From contig NC_051091.1 in NCBI RefSeq assembly GCF_901709675.1, positions 9,210,967 to 9,274,966 of the forward strand: a stretch of DNA of 64,000 nt, given 5' to 3'. The notes beneath the pieces were generated by a model. It did no database searches, had not been told where the DNA came from, and saw nothing but the letters and a program-made list of their open reading frames with translations. This DNA comes from Syngnathus acus. Lineage: Eukaryota > Chordata > Actinopteri > Syngnathiformes > Syngnathidae. Of this stretch, positions 52,340 through 63,227 are shown piece after piece (positions within the stretch are counted from its first letter, which is position 1; every line of letters begins with the position of its first letter). Both the position numbers and the translations under genes were made by a program.

Positions 52340-52479
52340 GCAGTTGACCCATTGACTCGTTCGCGAACGGGAAAGTCACGATTCGTTCCCTCACTGATCC
52401 GTTCTCGCGATGAACTGGAAATGCGAATCACTGACTCGTTCACTCACAGATCCGTTCCGTTGGTGAACGGGAAATGCAA

Positions 52480-55400
52480 TTCAAGATTCAAGATTCAAGA
52501 GTATTTATTCGCCATGTTTGAGCGTGCCAAACAAGGAATTTGACTTCGGTAAAACACACCCTCTGTTCAACATATAGGTGACTAACAACACTCAGGACAT
52601 GTGAATAATGGCAAAAACAGTGTAGACAAATTCAAAAGGTGTGAAGAGCAGGATGTTATTGCACAGTAATGCCTCTGAGACTCTATGAGTGGTGTGAGTT
52701 CATCAGAGCAACAGCCTGGGGGAAGAAGCTGTCTCGGTGTCTGCTGGTTTTGGCGTACCGAGCTCTATAACGCCGTCCGGAGGGGAGTAGTTCAAACAGA
52801 CTGCAACCTGGGTGAGAAGGGTCTGTAGAGATGTTCCTTGCACGTTTCCTGGTCCTGGACAGGTACAAGTCTTGGATAGAAGGGAGGTTGATTCCAATGA
52901 TCTTTTCTGCAGTCCTGATTGTCCGTTGCAGTCTGTGCTTGTCTTGTTTGGAGGCTGATCCAAACCAGACAGTGATGGAGGTGCAGAGGACAGACTGGAT
53001 GATGGCAGTGTAGAAGGTCTTCAGAAGCTCTCGCGGCAGGTTGAACTTCTTGAGCTGTCTCAGGAAGTACAGCCTCTGCTGGGCCTTCTTCGGACAGAGT
53101 CTATGTGGCCGGTCCATTTCAGGTCCCGAGAGATTGTGGTTCCCAGGAACTTGAAGGTGTCTGTGGAGAGAATAGTATTACTGCGGATAGTGAGGGGTAA
53201 AAGTGGTGAAGGGTCTCGCCTGAAATCCACTGTCATCTCCACGGTCTTGAGCGGGTTCAGCTCCAGATGGTTTTGGTTGCACCAGTGGACCAGCCGCTCC
53301 ACTCCTGTCTGTACGCAGTCTCATCACCGTCCTGGATCAGTCCGATGAGAGTGGTGTCGTCTGCATACTTCAGGAGCTTCACAGGAGAGTCATCTGAGGA
53401 GAAATCATTGGTGTAGAGAGAGAAGAGCAGTGGGGAGAGGACGCACCCCTGAGGGGCTCCAGTATTGGTGGTCCGGGTGTCAGATGTGATGCCCCCAAGC
53501 CTCACACGCTGTCTCCTGTTGGTCAGGAAGCTGGTGATCCACTGACAGGTGGGGGCAGGCACCGCAAGCTGGATGAGCTTCTGTTGGAGGATGTCAGGAG
53601 CGATGGTGTTGAACGCCGAGCTGAAGTCCACGAACAGGATCCTGGCGTACGTTCCTGGAGTGTCCAGGTGGTGCAGGATGTAGTGCAGTCCCATGTTGAC
53701 CGCATCATCCACTGACCTGTTTGCCCGGTAGGCAAACTGGAGGGGGTCAAGCAGGGGGCCCGTGACCTCCTTCAGGTGGTTCAGCACTAACCTCTCGAAA
53801 GATTCATGACCACAGATGTCAGTGCGACGGGTCTATAGTCATTTCAAACCTGTGATGGCGGGCTTCTTGGCCACTGGAACGATGGTGGAGCTCTTGAAGC
53901 ACGAGGGCACCTCACACAGCTCCAGAGAACGGTTGAAGATCCGTGCAAAGGTGGGCGCCAGCTGTTCAGCGCAGACTTTCAAGCAGGAAGGTGACACGCC
54001 GTCTGGGCCCGGTGCCTTCCTGGTCTTTTGTCTCCGGAACATCTGGCGCACTTCCTCCTCGCGGACCTGGAGTGCGGGCGCGGCCTCTGCAAGAGAGAGA
54101 GTGGGTGACAACGATGATAGAGGTGTGGACAGAGCAGTTGTGGGGAGAGGTGAGTATGTAGATTGTGCTGCAGGAAGTCCCGTTGTGTGGGAGGACCGAT
54201 CAAACCTGCAGTTAGAACTTATTCAGCTGGTTAGCAAGCTTGGGCTCTCCACAGGACGGGGGGTTCGTTTCTTGTAGCCCGTGATGCTCTGCAGACCTTT
54301 CCACACTGTTGAGGGATCAGGATTGGCAGAGAGGTGTCTCTTCAGGTTCTCCCCGTAACACCTCTTGGCTTTCCTGACCTCTCGGTTCAGTGTGTTTCTG
54401 GTCTGCCTGAACAGGTCGCGGTCGCCGCTCCTGAAGGCCTCCTCCTTGACTTTGCGCAACCTCCTGAGGTTCGGTGTAAACCAAGGTTTGTCGTTGTTGT
54501 ACGTGCAGAAGGTCTTAGTCTGCACACACAGATCCTCACAAAAACTGATGTATGATGTGACAGTGTCAGTGAGTTCATGCAAGTCTGAAGTTGCAGCTTC
54601 GAAAGCTCCCCAATCGGTGCAGTCAAAGCAGGCTTGGAGGTCCTGCCTTGACTCCACTGTCCACTTCCTCACAGTCCTCACCACAGGCTTAGAAGTTTTA
54701 GTTTCTGCCTGTAGGCCGGGATCAGATGAACTAGACAGTGGTCCGAGAGTCCTAAAGCTGCACGAGCCGCAGAGTGGTATGCATCCTTGATCACGGTGTA
54801 GCAGTGGTCCAGAGTCTGTGCCCCTCTGGTGGGGACACGTTACGTGCTGTTTGTATCTGGGGAGTTCGTGTGCGAGGTTCGCCCTGTTAAGATCACCCAG
54901 AACAATGATTAGTGAGTTTGGTAGAAGTTTCTCCATGTCTGTTACCTGGTCAGCCAGCATCTGCGTGGCTCACTCGCACGTGCGTGTGGTGGGATGTAAA
55001 CAGCCGCCATGACGATCGAGGAGAACTCCCGTGGTGAATAGAACGGCCGGCAGTTTATGAAAAGTGTTTCTAGGAGAGGGCTGCAAAACTCTTTCAACAC
55101 CGTGACATCAGTACACCAACGTTCATTAATGTAGAAACAGAGACCACCTCCCTTTGATTTTCCGGAGAGCTCCGCGCTGCGATCTGCTCGCGTTAGCCTG
55201 AAGCCCGCTAGCTCCACGGCGTGGTGGGGCGTTCGTTCGCTGAGCCACGTTTCCACAAAGCACAGCGCGGCGGATCTGCTGAAGTCCGTGTTCCTTGAAG
55301 TGAGGAGCAGCAGTTCGTCCATCTTGTTCGCCAGGGAGCGGACATTCGCCAGATGAATTGACGGTAGGGCAGAACGGAACCCTCTCTGCCTCAGCCTTAC

Positions 55401-55665
55401 GAGTGCTCCAGCTCGTTTTCCGCGCCGCCGTCGTCGTGCTAGCTTGTACAGCACCGCCGCTCCGGCTAGAATCTCCGACAAACAGTCTGAATCGAAGAGA
55501 ACAGGAGAGAAATACCAGAAGAAGACTGTCCGATGTTTAACAGCGCTTCTCTAGTAAAAGTGATCCGGGATGGACAGCAGAGGACACAGAAAACACACAA
55601 AATAAGACAAATAAACAGAGAGCGACTCACCGTGGCTGCCATCCGCGGCGCCATCATGACGTCAC
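52480..55665 (-). mobile_element. L2-like non-LTR retrotransposon, nearly full length, frame-broken
   Basis: Reads on the minus strand from about 55665 to 52480. A 5' UTR is followed by an endonuclease region (55481-54942) with SIHLANVRSLANKMDELLLL and a KGGGLCFYINERWC segment. A linker follows (54960-54223), then the reverse transcriptase (about 54111-52683). Motif A is FVDFSSAFNT, motif B is GAPQGCVLSPLLFSLYTND and motif C is YADD. The C-terminus keeps RDSFFPQAV. The tail is a short (TGAATCT)n repeat, as in L2-clade elements. The protein passes between reading frames at least four times, so the copy is probably dead. It sits between GAACGGGAAA-type repeats of the surrounding hAT-like element, showing nested insertion. 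Confidence 0.8.
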
Positions 55666-56557
55666 GACTCGTTCGTGAACGGGAAGTTACGTCATTTTCT
55701 TCTTCGTTTTGTTTTACGGTGAGGTGGCACCAGTTTCAATGCGCATTACCGACACCTACTGGTTGAAGTCATATTAACTGCCCCCCCCCCCCCGAATTTT
55801 AGGAAGTGATTCGTTTACTCTCGTTCACTGAAAAGATTCGTTCTTTTGAACGAATCGTTCACCACTTTCAGGTGAGCTATACTGTACATGCAACAAGATG
55901 TGCTCCAACCAGTCCCGAGCAATTTTCTCCGAGGGTTTGTCTCGTAAAAAAGAATCATGACGTAAAAACACGATGAACAAGTTCTTCAACTAAGACTGAA
56001 ATGCCATTGCCTAATCAAGACGATTATGTTGCCAAGATTTCGAGGAGGCGCTATTGATGCTTGCAAAGGTGGAGCTGCGCTATGCATCATAAGCATGGAC
56101 TTTGAACCACTTACAGTTAAAAAAAAAAAATAGGCAGAGAGGGTGTGAGTTCTCTTGCGTTCCAGTTTTTTCCCACGACAAATCAAATGCGGACGCTGAT
56201 TATTTGCACGGATTAGAAAAGGGTAAATAACCTTTTTTTTTTTACTTTCTATATATTTTCAAATGTGTTAGTATCCACAACTCTGATCTAAACTGCTGGA
56301 TGTACTAAAATTTGTGCTAGTTGACTTTGTCTATTCTTTTTCTGAACGGAAGCGCAAAATAGACAGCAAATTCCTTACCTGTCCGTTTTTGTGTGACCCT
56401 TTTCCCCAGATGGAAGTGAAACCAAGCAGATCGAGCTTGTATTGACTCAGAGCCAGTTTGTTAATCTCCAATCTCAACTCATGGAAAACAACGAGTGACA
56501 CTCCCAGCGCACACATGGAAAGAAAGATATTTAGCTCTTCATGCTGACTCTGACAAA

Positions 56558-59500
56558 ATGTTTCTTTTTCGTTGGCCTTCTTGTTGTTTTTTGCTGGCTT
56601 TTCATAACACGGCCTGTGGGTGGGTGGAATATGACGACTCGGAAGTCACATGCTCACAGGTAAGCTTTTTGATTTTTTCTCACTCATATTGTCCGCTAGT
56701 GCTATCTAAACTTTATTTAGCCAAGGCACATATTTTATACTCGAGAACTCTGACAGAACGCCACCAAAAACAAACGTCACAAAAGTATATATCCCCCGCT
56801 ATATTGTGGTTCACCTATCACTGATGTATTTTCTGCGTTCATTGTATGTCGGTACATTTTTACAACTAAGAAATTGGTGGCTTATGTTAACAAGGACATC
56901 TGAAGAAAAACTATCTTCCATAAACAATGTGAGTGACTCACTGTTGTGTAGACAAGCTGACAGTCGTAATTATCATGTAGTGAAAAGATTTATCTTGCTT
57001 CTATTTACTCACTAATTGAGCGTGTAATTTGTCGTGTTTAGTTGAACAAAAAGTGATTTTATTATTCTTTGTGGTTTGCGGACTCATTTAGGGTCTCTCT
57101 GAGTGCACAGTGGCGGCTGAGTTGCCGATCGGCATCCTGGAGAGTGATGCAGCGGATGTCCGGAAGGTGACAGCGAAAGTGGAGCTTGCTGCAAGACACG
57201 GCGCCGTGCAAATTTTGTCTGTTGATTGAAGCTGAACTCGCATCCATGTGACTGAAGACGTGGCGAAAAAGGCTCCAGTCAAGTTCTGACACTGAAATGG
57301 ACGCAAACAAATGTCAATAGGTGGCAATCGACTTCAAGAGATTCCTATTTTTTAAATTTCTATTTGTTTTTAGAATGACTGCATTACTTTTGTCGTTCTT
57401 CTCACTCTGCAGCAGCATCCGTGACGTTATGTTACAAAACGCCACCGACTTTTCCAGCATGCAAGAAAGTGGCCTTCACAGTCGATCCTACAAAACAAAA
57501 AGTTGCAAATGTAAAATGACTACTGGTATTTTTTGTTTCTTTTTTTTTCATTTTTTAAATGCTTAATAATAGTCCCCAATAAGTGCAGAGTGTGGGTCAT
57601 ACTATTTCTTTTTTCTGTAGGTATCTTTGGTGATTACGAATCCATCTGGAGTTACCTTCGGCAGTATTGTGTACGTTTATCCTTCCAAAGAGATGCATCC
57701 CATTGGAGAAGTAGTGGCTCCTTCTCTCAATGAAGGTTTGAACTACATGTTAAACTTGCCCACAACATTTTTATGACACTGACTGATCTCACCTTTCTGC
57801 AGTTTGCTCCCAAAACCTGCAGATATCCATCAAAGAGTGTTACGGTGAGTGAGCGCACATATGTTCAACTTGAAATTGTTTGCAGGAAAATAAACAATGA
57901 ACTCCTCCTACCAGTGCCCACAGTCAGCAGTGTAATTAACCAGAAAAGAAATCAAGTGGAGCTGAATTTTACCAGAAGGACCCAAGTGTGCCTCCAGTAT
58001 GAAGAAGATGGAAGATGCCAGGTCAGACTGTGTGTTAAAAATATTGCCATTGTTTATTTATGGTTGCATGCATGAATGGATGGTTGATTTCTGATATTAT
58101 GTGTTCTTTTAGATTTGGAAGCGTAAAACCATCCCACTGTACTCTGTGACCCCCTGCTTGTGTCTCCAGGTACTGCAACTTTAATTTCAAACATGTCCAT
58201 GAATGGCAGATTATTCTGTATGTGTGACATAAATTATGCCTTGGCAGGTTTGGGAGGATGACGACGACAAGCCGAGACGCTCTCTGAGCTGCCCCTTTAA
58301 AAAAACAGGTAAAAAAAACTCACCTCAAAATCGGACCATCGTAGTGAATAGTGGAAATAAAATGTATCTTTAATTTTGGACCTCACCATCAGGGTTCCTT
58401 CAGAAGAACGTATGGCAGAACCTGACCGTCTCTGTGGGTCAAGGTCGAATGAACGACAAGGGGCAGATGCTGCTGTGGAACTTGTCTGCCCCCTGTAGGC
58501 TGGAGGGGGAAGTGTGGCCCTGTGGGTGGAATGGGGGTCACCAGTGCACTGAGATTGAAGGCTTTCGGCAGCAGCTGGAGAACACAACATGGGAGCAAAA
58601 CAGGAAGAACCAATGGGTAAGATATCACCTTACATATATTCGTGTATGTTTTGATGTCTGTCTGTCCATGTGTGTGTGAATGTGTATACAATTGAACCTC
58701 GGTTTTGAATCTATTTCAAAACATTTGACTAAAACCCAATTGTAATCCAACCCTAAACCCTAGTTTGAAACCCTAGTTTTAAAAATGGTGTCTCTGCAGG
58801 TGAAATTAGGTGTCTTTGAAGACATCAATCTGCAGCTGTCACCATGTGTGATGGTAAAGAATTTTCTCAAGCATTCTTTTTTTGATCCATTGTCTGAATT
58901 GAATTAGCTATGGGGTTTTTCTGTATGGTTAGTTTAAACTTTTGTGCACAGGTGCATTTAAAGAGAGGGAACCTTCACCTGGGACCGTTCTGCTATCGTC
59001 AAAGTAAGTTTGCATACATTAAGGCAGGAATATGAAATATGCAGATTTCCCTTTTATTCTTTTTGTTGTTATTGCAGCGACCAGGTGGCGCTGGAATCTG
59101 CTGGCTGTGGCTGGTTTGCTGGTGATCACTTTGACAGCACTCATGTTGTGTCTTCTCCATAACTTTGTCAAGAGTAGGTTCAAGCTATGCTTTTAATATT
59201 GTAATTTTTTCAAAGTGTGTGGCTGATTATTATTCATCTTATTTCACAGAATTGGCAAGCCGATCTTTCCAAAGAGGATGTATGCAGAGTAAGCGATCAT
59301 ATTATCTTTTACATTTCTAGATTGCATTCAATCTTTTTGGCTTTATTTATTTTCTTTTTTTTTAAGTTGGCAGAAAAGGTCACATAGTCCTCCTGAGTCC
59401 GCCAGATGTACGTGACGGCGTCTCCGAGGTTTGTGGCTTGGGCTCTTTTCTCAAGAGTCAGGGCTTCAGTGTGTCTGTGGACCAGTGGAGCAGGATGGAG

Positions 59501-59992
59501 CAGGTCAAGCTGGGGCCCCTTCCGTGGCTTCACTCCCAGCTGCTTCACGTGAAGAACCTGGGAGGCCGAGCGGTGCTCGTCCTGACTCGCAAAGCTTTGG
59601 GGCTGGCGAATGAATGGCATCGGGAAGCACTCGATGGAGGAGACGGGAACACGCCTCAGTCTCCGTACTCGGATGTGTTCATGGCCTCGTTGTGCCTCAT
59701 CCTTGGGGACAAACAGCTAGGTAGGACTGGAGAACGTTTTCTTCTGGTCACATTTGACCACGACGTGGTACAGACCCCTGGCAGCTTGCCTGAGCTGTTT
59801 CACGGTCTTCATCTGTTCCGGCTTCCCTCCCAGATGAAAACTCTCTTGTGTGAGCTTGCCAGAGGAGGAAAAAGAAAGCCAGAAGGTAGAAAGACAAAAA
59901 ATGGTTGGAAATGGGTAACCTTGGACCAGTGTTGGGAAAATTCATTTTCTACACAAACTAGTTCAAAATGCAGTTCAGAAATTTTAAAATGA
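56558..59992 (+). CDS. Interleukin-17 receptor C-like, exon 2 frame-disrupted
   Basis: Exons: 56558-56659 (signal peptide), 57092 to about 57311 (disturbed), 57413-57510, 57621-57735, 57803-57844, 57915-58021, 58113-58169, 58248-58308, 58393-58616, 58800-58853, 58952-59003, 59078-59173, 59250-59288, 59367-59992. It is a type I receptor subunit for IL-17-family cytokines. Extracellular segments resemble human IL17RC: CSQGLSEC, TPCLCLQVWEDD, SCPFKK and NVWQNLTVSVG...SAPCRLEGEVWPC. A single membrane helix (LLAVAGLLVITLTALMLCLL) precedes the SEFIR domain (GHIVLLSPPDV, VDQWSRMEQVKLGPLPWLHS, FLLVTFDHDVVQ). WSR and NEWH resemble IL17RC, while GPLPWL is IL17RE-like; RC is preferred. From exon 3 onward all phases match. 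In exon 2 the frame from the signal peptide meets a stop, while the expected PCKFCLLIEAEL motif lies one frame over and then meets TGA. This is an indel, an assembly error or decay. Confidence 0.75.
58735..58795. repeat. Degenerate AACCCTA-type repeat in an IL-17 receptor intron
   Basis: 'ccaaccctaaaccctagttt' then 'gaaaccctagtttt' resembles the stretch at 43350-43445. It lies just upstream of the exon starting at 58800. Confidence 0.5.
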
Positions 59993-60156
59993 ACTTGCTC
60001 CGTTCATAGTTCAATTTTAGCAACTAAGTTCATTTTGTAGATATTATGGTATAAGAATAAAATGATAACATGGAGCCATGTTAAGGATTTAATGAAGTGC
60101 GTTGACAGAAAGAAAGTCACTTTTATTTGATGAATATAAACAAGCTGGCCAACACT
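59927..60156. mobile_element. Short MITE-like element overlapping the IL-17 receptor 3' end
   Basis: 'cagtgttgggaaaattcatt' at the left and 'ggccaacact' at the right form a short inverted repeat (AGTGTTGG/CCAACACT) around ~230 bp. The inside has 'actagttcaaa' and 'agttcattttgtag' motifs typical of repeated fish elements. The last ~22 codons and the stop of the preceding ORF lie in it. No clear target duplication was found. Confidence 0.4.
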
Positions 60157-60928
60157 CAATAGTAATATTCGGTTACAGCACATACAATAGCAAACCAGGG
60201 CACAGAGGACGACAGCAGTCCTCCTAGCTTTAAAAACAGGAAACGTCACAGAGGATCCATGCTTCACTTTTCTTTTATAGGTTCCTCCTTTAATAAATTG
60301 TTTTACATGACTTTTCCTCTTATGTAGTATTTTAAGCACACGCACTTGCACCCACGCTCGTTGCCGTACAAATCATAAAAGGCCACGCATTCACCCACGC
60401 GTTCTTTTTCTGAGTAATGTTTACACCAGCAATCTTAAAAACATGCTGCACTCTCACAAAACTGAACAGGCTGGCTACTGAGGAAGGGAGTCGGAGTTTT
60501 TAACACAGTGAGACGTACATTACTCTCAAACACCGACATCACACCGCCACGATGCAAGAGTGAGGAATGACGCTCCACGCTCACACGAGGAATCATTCAG
60601 CATGCTGGACACTCACATTAAACTTGCTGCTATAGGTCGGCACTGTACAGCTCAACAACATTGACTTTTACAAATAGTACAGCCTCCAACGGCATCGGTG
60701 ACAAGCGGAAATCATAGAGAAAAAAATGCTAACTAAATGCAAAAAATAAATAAATAAATAAAATGTTTCTGGCATTGGTCACAGTGATTTGTTCGATAAA
60801 TGTTCTTTTTTTAAAGTAAAAAAAAACAACAACAACAACAAAGTGAAACTGTTTTTAGGCTCTGCATTTCTGGAGGCATCTGGCTGCATCCTTCCTTCCA
60901 TCAACACTCCCATTGGCACGTAATGTTA

Positions 60929-60963
<35 letters not shown>

Positions 60964-63227
60964 ATCAGCACAAATGGGCACATTTGAAATGCAAATGATA
61001 TATTTCACGGTAGGAGAACCCCCTACTTCAAGTATTCAGTGGATAAGGACCTGAAAAGAGAGGATAGTCTGTCCTCTCGACGGTAAAGTCAGAGGATTTC
61101 ATTTGATTGATTGATTTTTCTTTCTTTTTTTTTTTTTTTTGCTCCTCTGTCTGCATTGTCTTCCCCCTATAAAACACAAACTTATGATTATATTTGTCTT
61201 GTAGTTGTAAACATAAACACAATTTGGAGATTTTTTTTGGTCAGTGACAGACGATGGAAGCTTCACGTAGGAAGCAGATGACGCCTTAATTGTGGAAGAT
61301 TGGAAAAATACATTTATATTTATATATATATAGTACCAACCAACACTTGGCCAATAGAGAGGAGCACACCATAGGGGGTGGGGGAGAAATGAAGTTCAGT
61401 AACAGTCGAATTCAGTTTCCACTAAAGTGTCACCACTTGTGTTTACGAGACGCCCAAATAAGAAAAGTCACAAGAAAGAAAATGCAGATCCGGACACAAG
61501 TGCTCCCTCTCTTCTTCTTTTTTTCTCCTCTTGATCTGATTTGTCGCCACAAGCCAACTGAGTGTGAAAGCATGAGGTTTTCAAAGTGCGCAACAGTGAG
61601 CCTCCCCTAAAAATAAAATTAAAAAAAATACAAAATAACAAAATAAAATAAAAAGTGATCTACAATTAAGCCTAAAAGTTGTCACAGCATTTTTTTTGCA
61701 GAAATTGACATGTGGAAAAAGTTGGAAAATCTCTTAAATGAAGCGCCATTTTTAAAATTGAACATAGTCTCTACTCACTACATGTCCAAAAAAAAAAAAT
61801 TCTCCAACATGCTTAAATTATCTTCACAGCTTTAAAAATAGATTGTTTTATTTTTCTTCCCAAGCAGTCCTCTGGCTCACACTTTGAAAACCTCCGCACA
61901 AAGACAGTGGAAGGAATGTAAAACAGGTCAAAGGAATGTGAAATTCTTTTCTACAAAGATTTAAATAAATGAGCATTTCTGCTCTCCTCCTTTTTCTTTT
62001 TTTTTTTTGCACTGTTTGTATTTTCAGACAGGGAATGTTCATTTCTCCACTCAGGATTTTTCTCTAGATATACAAAAACACTTATAATACACTTCTCACC
62101 CTCTCCCATCCATTTCAGTAAAAAAAGAAAACCTTTTTTTTTGTTTTAATCTTGTCATTTTCTGACCACATATAGACACACTCTATAGATTCTCTCTATG
62201 TATAATATATGCATATCTATCATATACTGTATGTGTACATTTTTTTTGAAGGAGGCCACCTTGTTGAGAGGGACAGCTAGGTCGCTACGTTTAGGAGATG
62301 TGGAAGAGACGGACGGGTTCGAGGAGTATTGGTGGCTGGAATTTTCAGGAAAAACATCTACAGGACAACTCTTCCTAATTGTTGTATTTATAGTTTTTCA
62401 TCCTCTTTGGGGTTCTTCAATTGATCGCAAAGTGCCCCTTGTGACATATGTACAAAGTTGTCGACCGCTAATGTTGATGACTCAGCGGTAGAAGAAGCAA
62501 ATCCCTTGACTCACTGACACCATTTATATCGAGCACCTGCAGCAGGAGCACCATGAGTTGAAAATAAACAAAAATATCCTGCAACAACAAGAGGTGCGTA
62601 GGTGCATAGTCTCTTTCGTAATCTCACTTTTTTTTGTCCGCTTTGACACTTTGAATACAGATGGTGAGTGAAATTAATTCATGCAACACTGACGTCTGCA
62701 TAGATTGATTGTTTTTTTTTTTTCTTCTCCCCCACTTTGTTGGATTGAAATGAGGTAATATGAAGATGATGGCAAAATCAAGCGAAAACGAGCCGGAGGA
62801 CCCTTATGTTCGTTTCAAGGCACCTCTTCCAAAAATGATCACATTAAGTCTCCACGGGTGGCACGATCTATTCTTAATTGGAACACGGCACGTTGACTAT
62901 CAGCTCCTCGAAGAAGGTGACACCACTAAAAAGGTACAAAAGAGGTCCGTTTGTGTGTTATCTCAGATATTTAGGGCTCACGGTCGCTATGATGTCATGA
63001 TTTGGGGGCGGGGCAGTGACGATGGTGGTCCGTCAGTCAGGCTTGAGGGAAGCAGACAGCAATGGCAGCCATGACCTTGAAGCAATCATGAGAAGGAAGT
63101 AAGGATGGAAGAATAAGGATCTTGGAGAAGGTGGAGACCAGTCTTGCAAGCTCCTGAGGAGGTCCCATGTTCAGCATGGGGCAAATGAAGTGAAGACAGT
63201 GAGGAAGAGGAGGCGTGGGGTCTCTAT
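60157..63227. other. Gene-free sequence, possibly the 3' UTR of the minus-strand gene at the right edge
   Basis: AT-rich sequence with several A- or T-runs and an (AAAT)n tract at about 60931-60964. No exon is supported on either strand. Minus-strand polyadenylation hexamers (TTTATT on plus) occur at, for example, about 60122 and 61850. If the minus-strand gene at 63228 is real, this may be its long 3' UTR. Confidence 0.3.

Larger units (their letters stand above)
50653..55864. mobile_element. hAT-like non-autonomous element, interrupted by nested retroelements
   Basis: The left end TAGTGATGTGCACTCCAGTT and the right end ...GAACGAATCGTTCACCA form imperfect inverted repeats (TAGTGATG against TGGTGAAC). 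The flanks carry a probable 8-bp target duplication: CTTTCAAG at 50645-50652 and CTTTCAGG at 55865-55872. Inside are repeated AACGATTC/GAACGGGAAA motifs, tandem duplications and two LINE pieces. No hAT transposase is visible, so the element is non-autonomous. Confidence 0.55.

Noticed and set aside
56541-56658. Alternative start of the IL-17 receptor in another frame giving a very hydrophobic leader (MLTLTKCFFFVGLLVV)
   Set aside because: It joins the next exon in a frame with an earlier stop and loses the CSQGLSEC pattern that matches IL17RC. It was kept only as a reminder that exon 1 is uncertain.
57215-57260. TGA codons in IL-17 receptor exon 2 read as selenocysteine
   Set aside because: A frame change is needed as well, and no SECIS element or family precedent supports this.
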